Assembly (NCBI GenBank): GCA_038277395.1 | Contig: CM076193.1 | Coordinates: 96,425,583 to 96,489,582, forward strand | Reading direction: 5' to 3' | Length of the DNA: 64,000 bases | Source of the DNA: Dryocosmus kuriphilus | Taxonomy: Eukaryota > Arthropoda > Insecta > Hymenoptera > Cynipidae | Shown: one piece after another, positions 34,099 to 44,809 of the stretch | Layout: each line of letters starts with the position of its first letter | How positions within the stretch are numbered: position 1 is the stretch's first letter | Program-made: the position numbers and the translations under genes | Notes under the pieces: model-generated | Told to the model about the DNA's origin: nothing | The model's input: the letters and a program-made list of their open reading frames with translations, nothing else | The model's database searches: none

Positions 34099-36175
34099 CC
34101 CTGCTGGAAGTAAAGCGATAGAAATCCTATCTCTTTCTATCTCCTTCTATCTCTAAAATAGAAAGGGATAAAGATTGCTTATTTCTTTCTATCTCCTGTC
34201 TATCTCCGCATCAATCACCGTTCTCTTCTATCTCTTTCAATCACCACTTCTCTATCTCATTCTATCTCCGCCTATCTCTTTCTATCTCCATATCAATCCA
34301 CATCCAAACCTATCTCTTTGAATATCCTCTTTTCTATCTCTTTATATCTCTTGTCTATTTCCGCCTATCTCTTTCTATCTCCATATTAATCCACATCCAA
34401 ACCTATCTCTTTGCATCTCCTCTTTTCGATCTCTTTATATATCTTGTCTATCTCCGCCTATCTCTTTCTAGCTCCGTGTCAATCATCGTTCTCTCCTATC
34501 TCTTTCAATCCCCACTTCTCTATCTCATTATATCTCTTGTCTATCTCCGCCTATCCCTTTCTATCTCCATATCAATCCACATCCAAACCTTTCTCTTTGA
34601 ATATCCTCTTTTCTATCTCTTTATATCTCTTGTCTATCTCCGCCTATCTCTTTCTATGTCCGTGTCAATCACCGTTCTCTCCTATCTCTTTCAATCCCCA
34701 CTAATCAATCTCTTTCCATCTCTCGCCTACTCCTGTCTATCCCTTTCTATCTCCTTGTAAATCCCCGTACTCTTTTATGTCTTTCAATCCCCACTTCTCT
34801 ATCTCTTTCTATCTCTTGTCTATCTCTGCCTATCGCTTTCTATCTCTGTGTCAATCACCGTTCTCTTTTATCTCTTTCAATCCTCACTTCTATATCCCTT
34901 TCTATCTCTCGCCTATTCCTGTCTATCGCTTTCTATCTCCTCGCCAATCACAATTCGCTCCTATCTCTTTTAACCCCCATTTCTTTATTCCTTCCTATCT
35001 TTCGCCTGTTCTTGTCTATCCCTTTCTATCACCTTCTCAATCCAAATTCGGCTGATCTATTTGAGACTATGGTTCTAGAAGAATATTATTAGAATAAGAT
35101 ATTAGAGATATTATAATATATAGATATAAGATATAAAGATATTATATTATATTTAAGATATTGAATGATGATATTATATTTAATATATAATTTTGATATA
35201 AATTACTACTTTTTTAATATAAGAATATTATTAAGTCATTTATTTATTATTTACGATTTATATATTATTTACTATTTTTTACTTATTTATTTATTTATTT
35301 GCCTCTGACTGGAGAATCTAGCTAGGCCAAAAGACTCCTCTTCAAGACTAGCTCTAGATTAGCTCTTCTAGATAGACTAGCGTTTAAATATACACAAATT
35401 TTTCACTTCTACTTAGCGCCACCGATAATTTTCTACACGGGGATTGACAAAGAGATAGAAAATGTTAGACATTCGTAAGCAAAGAATAAACTTGGATAGA
35501 GATGAGTATCGGATAAATGATACGCATTTTTATCGCAGATTTGCCAATGTCCTCCGTTAGCTCAGTCGACTAAGTGTTCGGCAATAAACTCCGTACGTGC
35601 ATGTTTAGGTTCGTGTCTTCGTACTTGCGGATTTTTCTGGATTATATGCATTAGAGATAAGATTAGAATATTATGTGTGAGCAAAGTAATGTATTTAGAA
35701 AATTATTAGATATGTTCAAAATATAAAAATTAATAAGTTTAAAACTCAGGATAGACAAAAGGATAAAAAGAGATTCAAGTTTTTTGACGAAAGATAGACA
35801 AAGAGATAGAAAGGGGTACAAATTTTATCGTGGAGATAGATTCAAGGATAGAAAGAGATACAAATTTAAAGAAAGAAATATAGGTTTAGGGATAGAAAGA
35901 GATACAAATTTCTAGCTAGGGAGATAGATTTAGGGATAGGCTAAGAGACAGAAAGAGATAGATATTACCAGAAATAGGGATAGACTGAGGGATAGGAAGA
36001 GATAGATATTACCAGATACAGGTATAGACTGAGGGATATAAAGAGATAGGTAATAGGGGATAGAAAGTGATAGCGTTTTGGGGATGCAAAATGGATACTT
36101 GGAAGAGATAGAAAACTTCTATTTCTTTCTATCTCCAAATCTCTATCTCTTTCTATCTCTTCACTTCCAGCAGGG
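34099..36175. mobile_element. 2.1 kb TIR element filled with CTATCTCTTT repeats
   Basis: Ends are inverted CCCTGCTGGAAGTAAAG (34099) and CTTCACTTCCAGCAGGG (ending 36175), flanked by CA on both sides (34097-34098, 36176-36177). The left half (34120-35050) is CTATCTCTTT/CTATCTCC repeats with a higher-order unit near 93 bp; the right half (35750-36120) is GA-rich complement (GATAGAAAGAGATAG). The whole can therefore fold back. Repetitive open frames across it are composition artefacts. The middle holds AT-rich DNA and a tRNA-like remnant. Confidence 0.8.
35550..35631 (+). tRNA. Degraded tRNA-like sequence
   Basis: Contains an A-box-like TTAGCTCAGTCGACTAAG and a weak B-box-like GGTTCGTGTCTTC. 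The arms do not pair well, so it is probably a tRNA-derived SINE remnant rather than a functional gene. Confidence 0.3.
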
Positions 36176-38526
36176 CAGCGACACATATATATTTTGCGGT
36201 GAATTGTTATGCCGAGCATGCTTCCGATTACGAATGATTTTAATATATTTGACTCTCTACACTATCAGGGCACTAATTTACAACGGCGAACATAAATACG
36301 CACCGATGGACTTGTGAAATTGTCCCAAACGCACTCCCGTGATCTTACCACTCTCGGATCTAGCACTTTCCCAAAAAGAAAACAATTCGCGCTTGTGACC
36401 TACCTACCTGACATTAGCTATACTCAACGTCAGTAGGACTTTGCATTCATTTATAGCCCTTTAACGATGTGACTCCGCTGAAATAAAATACAGGGAAATG
36501 CCATCAATATACAAGAGAACAATGAAGTAACATAAATTCTTGTGAAAATCAAATTCTCCTAAGAAAACAAGAGAAAAAGTACCAAGGTATCACCCATGTA
36601 CATGGGCGCCACCCGTCGCATCGCTTCTCAGTTCTTCGGCTGCTCTCCCATATAGTGTCAAGTCCCACTTTAAAAATCAAGAGTCGTACAGAGACCAGAA
36701 AAGAAAACAGACTCGAAGTATACCTGAGATGCTTACAAAATATAAAGCAACGCGCGGAACGAACTCAAGGTTCGTTTGCGCCGCTTAGCTCTGGTAAGCG
36801 GCACGACAGAATGGAGGCAGAGGCAGAGATTGGTGTCTACGTACAGCAATGCCACTTCTGCGCCAGCTATTATCCCTGCGCGCTACGGTCGTTCAGCCAA
36901 TATTCCAAAAGCGATGATAATATTGTGGTCGAGTATTGCGATCCGTCGAAATATGTCGAACTTTAATTTTCGAATCCGGCATATTTTGCCGGATTTTAAT
37001 TTTCTAGTCCGACATATATTTAGACAAAATTTTATTTTCTAGTTCGGCATCTTTTACCAAAGTTTACTTTTCCATTGGCCGAATATTGAGTTCCGCCGAA
37101 ATATGCCGGATTTTAATTTTATAATCCTGCCCCCAGCAAAACAGGGAAAAGAGGTGGGGGTGTGACTAAGTATTTTTGTGAACAATTACAGGGGTGCCTT
37201 CTCGCCCCTCGCTGTCACTTATGTCAAAAACTTGGGTTCGAGGCTGCAGTAGGCTTTAGAATACAAAGCGGCTGAAAACCCGTAGTGCGCAGGCGCAATT
37301 GCTGGTGCTGAAGTGGAATTGCTGTACGTAAACGCCACTGAGGCAAAGGCGCAGGCTGTTTTATAATTTCAGAGTTTAGCTAGAACGCATGTGCACCAGG
37401 CTGTTGTAAGATAGTCAGGTGTGGTTTAACCTGCACTAATCCAACTTTAAACGAGTTTAATCTATTAGTGTGGTTAATTTCTAGGCAATAAAGGTTATGA
37501 GAAATGTTTAAGCTATAAATTTAATTGATTTGGCGACTTAATTTAATGCTTCTTTTAGCTACAAATTTTAACAAAACTAGAGGTCGAGGATAATAATTTA
37601 ATCACGACATCTAATTGAGAGTTTAGATTCAAAGTTATTCCTTTTTGAATTTTCTTCCTTACAATGGAAGCAAAGTGCCCTGTCGGGTGACCCCTGAGTG
37701 CCTAGCTGAGTACGACACTAGCCCCGATGATAAAATAGGATTTTGCCGCATGTGAGTTACCAACGGTAATAATTTTTGGAACCTTGCCACAGGTAAAAAG
37801 AAAAGGTCGTCTCTATGTCGTATGCTAGCCTGGAAGCAAATTCGAAAAGTAACTAAAATCTATTCCTTTTTTACCTTAAATAAGTCTACCTGTCCTCACA
37901 CTCATGCTCTGGGGTAATTTATCCCCTTTTATTCCCCCCAAATGGCTCCAGTATACCCAACCGGTCGAGTAACTAAGCGGCATAAAAAGTCGCCGTGTGA
38001 CACAGAAAAAAACATGTTTTAAGCTTACTGCAACATACTTTATTTTCCATTGCTTTTATCCCGCTATCAGGATAACTGGGGCGTTCCATTTGAAAGAAAA
38101 AACTCCAGTCATCGATTTTTCTAATTTTTAGTGATAAAAATGCTAAAATAAAAATGCTAAGCGATTTTCCAAGGTTTTTAATTTCAATTTCATTTTTTTT
38201 CAAATGAAAATTTAGGACCTTTTTTAAAAATATTTTTTATCTTCGTATTATTAATCCTCAAAAAAATATTTTACTACAAACTTACGCAGAAAATACTGAG
38301 TTTTAATAAAACTGAAAAAAATCTGAATATTAAATTTTGAGTTGTTTATTTAAAAGACAATTTTTAATTGTTTTTTCGGCATAAAGGAGATCATCGATTA
38401 GAAATTTTTTATAATAATATTTAAAGCCTTCTTAAGTAGACCACAAAATATAAGAGTTACTTTTTGTATTTTCGAGACAAAAATTTCCAAAGTTTTTTAA
38501 TCTCCGCCCGCGGTACTCAAGACTGT
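36176..38526. other. 2.3 kb without recognised genes
   Basis: Holds a 3-4 copy imperfect repeat at 36955-37130 built on CCGGATTTTAATTTTCTAGTC and TCGGCAT units, and a GC-richer block at 37190-37330. A block near 37670-37850 (CCCTGTCGGGTGACCCCTGA onward) looks like a repeat consensus but could not be named. A frame of 103 codons at 36655-36966 shows no known domain. Confidence 0.4.
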
Positions 38527-38632
38527 AATTATAGGACCCTCGGATGAAGAAACTACGGCTATTGAATTTCTAATGTTAAACATTTATCGATTGCTGGTCT
38601 GAATAATTTTTTAGAGAAACGAGAAAAAATCT

Positions 38633-38704
38633 ACGTCGGCCCGGATTTGAACCGGGAACGCCACTATTCACGAGTGGAGCGTTTTCCAATTACGCCACCG
38701 AGGC
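38633..38704 (-). tRNA. tRNA-like cloverleaf, unit 1
   Basis: 72 nt on minus. Acceptor GCCTCGG/CCGACGT (one mismatch, one G-U), D stem GCGT/ACGC, anticodon stem CCACT/AGTGG with loop CGTGAAT, variable loop CGTT, T arm CCCGG-TTCAAAT-CCGGG. The A and B boxes look good. Position 33 is G instead of U, so a decoding tRNA is doubtful; by position the anticodon would be UGA. Confidence 0.5.
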
Positions 38705-38922
38705 CTCAGTAGATCGTTTTTCGTTTCTCTTATTCAACAGGATGACGCGGATGTGCATCTATCCATGCGTGTGAAATTTCAATCTGAATAAACTAATCGA
38801 ATCTGGCTATAATTAAAAATATTAGTGTTATTTTATCGACCAAGATAATTAAATAATTTCTAATGTTAAATTTTTATCGATTGCTGGTCTGAGTAATTTT
38901 TTAGAGAAACGAGAAAAAATCT

Positions 38923-38994
38923 ACGTCGGCCCGGATTTGAACCGGGAACGCCACTATTCACGAGTGGAGCGTTTTCCAATTACGCCACCGAGGC
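38923..38994 (-). tRNA. tRNA-like cloverleaf, unit 2
   Basis: Identical to unit 1 over the 72 nt. Confidence 0.5.
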
Positions 38995-39212
38995 CTCAGT
39001 AGATCGTTTCTCGTTTCTCTTATTCAACAGGATGACGCGGATGTGCACCTATCCATGCGTGCGAAATTTCAATCTGAATAAACTAATCGAATCTGGCTAT
39101 AATTAAAAATATTGGTGTTATTTTATCGACCAAGATAATTAATTAATTTCTAATATTAAATTTTTATCGATTGCTGGTCTGAGTAATTTTTTAGAGAAAT
39201 GAGAAAAAATCT

Positions 39213-39284
39213 ACGTCGGCCCGGATTTGAACCGGGAACGCCACTATTCACGAGTGGAGCGTCTTCCAATTACGCCACCAAGGC
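39213..39284 (-). tRNA. tRNA-like cloverleaf, unit 3
   Basis: Same as unit 1 with two substitutions: one in the D arm region (AAAACGC becomes AAGACGC) and one in the acceptor stem. Confidence 0.45.
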
Positions 39285-39452
39285 CTCAGTAGATCGTTTC
39301 TCGTTTCTCTTATTCAACAGGATGACGCGGATGTGCATCTATCTATGCGTGCCAATATTTTTAATTATAGCCAGATGCGATTAGTTTATTCAGATTGAAA
39401 TTTCGCACGCATAGATAGATGCACATCCGCGTCATCCTGTTGAATAAGAGAA

Positions 39453-39524
39453 ACCTCGGTGGCGTAATTGGAAAACGCTCCACTCGTGAATAGTGGCGTT
39501 CCCGGTTCAAATCCGGGCCGACGT
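39453..39524 (+). tRNA. tRNA-like cloverleaf, unit 4 (inverted)
   Basis: Plus-strand copy in the inverted fourth unit. The first acceptor base differs; all other arms match unit 1. Confidence 0.45.
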
Positions 39525-39634
39525 ACATTTTTTCTCGTTTCTCTAAAAAATTATTCAGACCAGCAATCGATAAAAAAAATTTAACATTAGAAATTCATTA
39601 GCCGTAGTTTCTTCATCCGAGGGTCCTATAATTA

Positions 39635-40501
39635 TAATAGTAGGACTTTAAAAAAAAAAAAAATCTAATTTAAAAAATGGATTCTGTTTTAATAATTATT
39701 ATTTATTAAAACTTAACTTATTTTTATGAAATTGACAAGAAAATTCATAAATAAGGATCAAGGAAGAAGGCGACCACAAAAACCCCTTCCTTTATTTTCT
39801 TTACTTTCATAGGAGTGAAACCCACGTGTTCCGTTGATTGTATTAGCTGCAGCAAAACGATCTGCTAAGAGTTTTTATTCTGTATATACTCTTTACCGGT
39901 ACGAAATTTAAACACAATTGCATAAAAATGTGTAACTAAGTCAAATAAAACTTTAGCACTTCCTATTGGTTCAGTATCTGGTCGTCATAAACTTTCGCGT
40001 CTTGAAAACCTTTTTATTGTTCCAACAATTCCATCACAGGCATTTTGCCCATGCGATGTAGCAAAGAAAGTCCATTCATTCAGCTTCTATGTTATTCAAT
40101 AAACTGACGAAATTTTTCCTATTTTTATACTGTGAAGCTGCACGATAAGAAAAATAATACATTGCTTTAAAATTATTTTTGCTATAATTAAAAAAAACAA
40201 ACAAATGATTAATTTAGTTTTAAAAACGTGGGCAGCGACAGGTCGTAATTGTTACACTCCGAAATAATAACATAACTGTCGTATTTTGATTGATCATTTT
40301 CATCGCGTTGCGAAATGTAAATGATAAATGGATGGATTGAACATTGACATCATTTAACACTGTAACGTGGCAGTTTCGACTGCACGTCACTTGGATTTGT
40401 GTTGATTTTCTTATTTTGTAAACAGCTCCTCTTCTTTACGCGGAGGCCCTCGCGAGAGTGAAGCCGAGAAAGAAGTAAACTATTTTTATGAATTCTGTCT
40501 T

Positions 40502-40555
<54 letters not shown>

Positions 40556-40594
40556 TATTCACTTATAATTGGTTAAGTTTCTATGGATGGAATT
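39635..40594. other. AT-rich interval with (TA)n run
   Basis: No gene recognised. A (TA)n tract of about 23 units lies at 40507-40553, just before the Sola-like element. Confidence 0.5.
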
Positions 40595-40939
40595 GACGGC
40601 CGGGATGCAATGACCGGTCGAGCGTTCGAAACGGGTAAAACTATTGTCTAAGCCAAGAATAAGGGGATGGAAATTTTTTTTTTCGCAAAACCTTTTTTAA
40701 AAAATTTCAAAATATAGAGAATTGAAAACTGCATCTTTTTTTCAAAAGAGGTTTTTTGATTGCATCGCTTGTTTTGTTTAAAAAAATAAAATGTTACTTT
40801 TTTTTGCAGCTTTTTTTTTTTGAAAAATCGTGTTTTTTTTTTTAGAATCAACTCGCAATAATGTGGCCAATTCTTGATAAAATTGGAATTTTTTTTTCAA
40901 CGTGTAGGGTTTGTATTTGAATGTCGTGTGAAAATCGAG

Positions 40940-42693
40940 AGAAAACGCAAAAGTAGTGATAAAAGTACGTCAAAGAAATCAACCCGCAAACGTTCGAGAG
41001 ATGAAAAATCGTGGAAACGAAATAAATAAAACTTCTCGTAACCAGGTTTGATTTTTTAACACCCTTTACATAAAACTTGTTTTATGGTCTTATATCCATT
41101 GAGAAATCGTTTTTCGCGCTTCAGAGAAAAGAGTACACATCTATTTCAGGCAAAATCGTTGCAGAAAAAGTATTTACTGGCGTTCAAAATTGCTGCCCCA
41201 ATAAGTGTTTCGAAGATGTGACCGAAGATCGTCAACGGTTGTTTTTTGACAAATTTTGGACAAGCGGCGGCTATGAAGTTCAAAATATAAAATTGGAATC
41301 CGCGATGACTTTGAAACGTTCTGCGCAATCGAAACAGGAATCAAACCAAAAGAAAACCAATCGTTGGTCGTACACATTTCAAGATATTTCTGGAGAAACT
41401 ACAGTTTGCCGGAAATTTCTGTTAAATCTTTTACAAGCCACTAAATCGCGCTTTGAAACTGTTCAGAAAAAAGTATTGCGAAATGAATCTCAAAAAGATT
41501 TACGTGGAAAGCACTTAAATCACCCCTTAAAATTAACCGATGAAATAAAAGTTCTGATTCAAGAACATTGTAATTCGATACCAAGTTCTGATACACATTA
41601 TACCGCGTCTTCTTTTTGAAGTATTTTGAAAATCCCGAACTAACATTCGAAATTTTGTTCGATTTGTTCCGTGAATTTTATTTTTAAAAAACGGGAAAAC
41701 AGTCAATGCCATTGAGTATTTCGACCTACAAGCGATACTTCAATGAAAATGTCAGTTATACATTTCAGAAGCCAAAGAAAAACATTTGTAATGAATGCTT
41801 TCAACATAAACAAAATAATACTACAAGTGTAGTGCACGAACAACACAAATCTGACGTAATTAATTACGGAAAAATTCGAAATTCAATGCTGCCCGAGAAA
41901 AACGTTTTGTTCATGGAATTCGATTATTCACAAAATTTTCCATTGCATACCCGCGAACGAGCAATTTTACAAACGCTTACATTAGCTTCACGTTTTCAAT
42001 GTCCACGTTTTTAACGATGGGGGAAAACGAAGTTACATGTTTACGATTTTAGAAGGAAAATTAAAAAGGGGGCCAACACTGTTTGTAACTTTCTCTTGCA
42101 TGTTATTGAAAAAGAGCTCGCGTTAAGTTACTACAACAAAATATTTTTATTTTCGGATAGTTGTGGAGGACAAAACAAGAATTATCTTTTTTTTTTTCAT
42201 TCATGTCTCTTTTATCCAACCATTTACCCCGAAACATTTTCAAATATGAAACACGGTGAAAATCAGCGGCGTAGCCAGAATTTTGGGGGGGGGGGGGGGG
42301 GGGCTAACCTTAGAGAAAAAGTAGTAAAAATATAGAATAAAATTTTCCAGTGTACAGTGACTGGGAAATTTCGGGGAGGGGGGGGGGGGGGTAGGCTTTA
42401 GCCCCGTAGCCACCCTCCTGGCTACGCCACTGGTGAAAATAGTGTACAGTCCGAACGTGTCAGTTGAAGTTTACGAAAAGTATGACGGTACTCCGAAAAA
42501 GTTTCAACTTCAAATGACATGTCAATTTGACAAGCTACTTGAGTGTCCTAAACCGAAATGCATCGGAATCACTAAAGAAAAACTGAAAGATGTAAAATGT
42601 TTGTTAAAGTATTTAAGTCAGTCTGGAAAAGATTTTTATGAAAAGTTCTTTCAAAAAATAGTTGTAAGAAATGCGAAAGATGACAAAGACTGA
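40940..42693 (+). pseudogene. Sola-like DDE transposase, interrupted by a MITE
   Basis: Exon 1 is basic (RKRSRDEKSWKRNK, then a small frameshift) and ends at 41045. Exon 2 starts at 41125 with RKEYTSISGKIVAEKVF and continues CCPNKCFEDVTEDRQRLFFD, VCRKFLLNLLQATKSR and RGKHLNHPLKLTDEIKVLI. After shifts near 41618-41700 come CNECFQHKQNN and FMEFDYSQNFPL (candidate first acidic residue), then FLFSDSCGGQNKNY, typical of a large arthropod transposase-like family. A hAT MITE (42264-42432) interrupts after MKHGEN, and removing it with one 8 bp duplication puts SVQSERVSVEVYEKY back in frame. The stop is at 42693. Several other frameshifts predate or follow the MITE. Confidence 0.72.
42264..42432. mobile_element. 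169 bp hAT-type MITE with poly-G tracts
   Basis: Inverted ends CAGCGGCGTAGCCAGAATTT and the complement of CAGTGGCGTAGCCAGGAG. Flanked by GTGAAAAT on both sides (42256-42263 and 42433-42440), a perfect 8 bp duplication. Both shoulders contain long G runs (about 42285-42302 and 42377-42391). Confidence 0.93.
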
Positions 42694-43665
42694 AATAAAA
42701 AAACAGTAAAATGAGAATAATCGAGTACTTTTAAGTAGCATAAATATGAAATATGATAAATTTTGATTTTTGTCTGTCTAAACGCGCATTAAATTCCGAG
42801 AAAAGAGGGGTTTAAATTCCAGGAAACAATATTGAAATGTTTGACATAAAGATGGGAAAAATCAAAGATTATTACTGAGTCTTGGAAGAACTCTTGGGTT
42901 TTCCGAATAGTAATAAAATGTTTCTGTATTATTGATCTGCATTTTTTAAAAATAAAACGGTTTTTTTTTTTTTTTATTTCAAAAGATGGTTCGTTTTTAT
43001 TAAAAAAAGAAAAACCTCTGGTTTAAAGAGAAGTCCTCTTGATTCATGAGAATTCTCGCCTCAGATTAATGGAAAGTCGCGCGGAAATCGGTTCGAGCGG
43101 CGAGCACTTTTGACTTCAACTCGTCGTCTTTTTTTTTATTTTCGATCAAACAAAATATTGCTTGACGAGAAACTTCTCCCAGCACTACTTCACGTATCTG
43201 TTTTTATGATTTTTTCATATTCCAATTTATGCGAAAAATTTTAACAGCATAAGCTTGGAAAACACGGTAATTTCTTTGGATTAAATTATTATAAACAATT
43301 AAAATGTTTATGAAATGTTCACCTACACCAGTTGAAGCGCAAAAGACTCCACTACACGTTGAAAAAGAAAACTCCAATTTTTCAAGAATTGGCAACATTA
43401 TTGCGAGTGGATTCTAAAAAAACACGATTTTTCAATAAGAAAAAAACTGCGAAAAAAAGTAATATTTTATTTTTTTTTTAAACAAAACAAACGATGCAAT
43501 CAAAAAACCTCTCCTGAAAAAAGATGTCGTTTTCAATTCTCTATATTTTCAAATTTTTTAAACAAGGATTTTCGAAAAAAAAATCCCATCCCTTTTTTCT
43601 TGGCTTGGACAATAGTTTCAGCCGTTTCGAGCGCTCGATCGGTTATTGCATCCCGGCCGTCAATT

Positions 43666-44700
43666 AGGAGTGCCAAAATAGTAGTCTTATGCTTTTGTTT
43701 TGTTTCACTGTTTATTTCTGGACGGGTTGAGCCACCGTATGTTTGACGAATGCAGGAAGTTAGAGCACAACCTGAGGATGTCATCACCTCCATTTGGACG
43801 AAGTATGGGCCAAGCCCTATTCCACGGAGCCATAACGGTCAGGGGCGCAGCAAGCGGCTGTAAAACGTGGGCAAAGTATGAGTGTGATTCCCATCTTTGA
43901 ATCGCCCGCGACCGTGAAATGATCGGGAATAGTGGCAGTAGCGAAATCTTTCGGACGTCGAGGAGACAACTTCCCTCGAGTTAACACCGGGCCTCAATAA
44001 GCAAGGACTTCACGATCTAATGCACAAGGCGCAACGATGGATGCGCAGCAGGAAGGAGGTAGACTCATGACGCGTATAGCCGTAGTCGCCGACAACGAAG
44101 GTTCGAAGCGTCACTTCTGTCTGGGTGAGCATTTGACAACATGTCGTTGTGTAATTTTTCTTGAGTTTGAGTTTGCCGGCTGTGCAGTTTAAAAACGTTT
44201 CTAACTCATAATTATTTGTAATTCGTTTGAAATTCTACTGCTGATCGAAGTCTTCTGCAAGGTAAGACGGCTAAAACTTCTTTGATGTAAAATGAAAGGA
44301 GAGCGTTCGGCGGAGATTTTTGTACCGACACTTCCTAATTTTTGTCGTCTCAGGGCAAACCTGTTCATCTAATTTTATAAAGTATCTGTAATAACTGTAG
44401 AGTTTTGATTGCTTTGTGTTACTGTTATTTTTGTTTAGATTACTTATTTGAATTCTTGATTTCTTCCATTTTAATTTGAACGATTTCTAATTCTCTTTCA
44501 TATTTGATTTTAAATATACATATTGTTACACGGACATGTTAATGTCTCTAAATTATTTCATATCTAGTCAATCCTGTCTCTCTCTCGTTTTATGCCAAGT
44601 AAAAATTCTAATTAATTAATACGTATGTATGTATAATAAATAATCATGCTATTATGAATGCAAAACTGAAAATGGTAACGTGCAACTTGTCTATCTCATT
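43666..44700. other. Unrecognised interval, GC-richer in its first 450 bp
   Basis: 43700-44110 is compositionally distinct (GC-richer) and may be an old retroelement or SINE-like piece; no reading frame or RNA fold was recognised. The rest is AT-rich. Confidence 0.35.
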
Positions 44701-44707
44701 CAGCGTG

Positions 44708-44709
<2 letters not shown>

Positions 44710-44752
<43 letters not shown>

Positions 44753-44769
44753 CCCCCCCCCCCCCCCCC
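44710..44769. repeat. Long poly-C tract
   Basis: About 60 bases of C interrupted by a single T. It is the longest of nine C/G homopolymers in this AT-rich window and could be collapsed or expanded by the assembly. Confidence 0.9.
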
Positions 44770-44809
44770 TCTTTTTAACTTTCTTCCTCTGTGCGTGTTG
44801 TCCGTTTCG

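Larger units (their letters stand above)
38527..39634. mobile_element. Foldback element carrying four tRNA-like units
   Basis: TAATTATAGGACCCTCGGAT at the left is mirrored at the right edge, and the whole outer 180 bp are inverted copies. Between them a unit of about 290 bp is repeated three times head-to-tail (starting near 38565, 38856 and 39145) and a fourth time inverted. Each unit contains one tRNA-like sequence plus a TCTCGTTTCTCTTATTCAAC block. Confidence 0.8.
40595..43661. mobile_element. 3.1 kb Sola-like DNA transposon
   Basis: GACGGCCGGGATGCAATGAC at the left and its mirror at the right are the outer ends of very long inverted repeats of about 270 bp (40595-40865 and 43390-43661). 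These include TTTTTTGATTGCATCG and CTCGCAATAATG blocks. Both sides are flanked by AATT, a 4 bp palindromic duplication consistent with Sola (superfamily knowledge). It encodes one transposase-like gene on plus. Confidence 0.75.

Noticed and set aside
34411..35055. Possible repetitive membrane protein (ISLYLLSISAY units)
   Set aside because: The frame follows the CTATCTCTTT simple repeat and has no start context, conserved domain or codon signal beyond the repeat.
38633..39524. Functional serine tRNA gene cluster
   Set aside because: Position 33 is G rather than U, the acceptor has a mismatch, and the copies are embedded in a palindromic mobile element.
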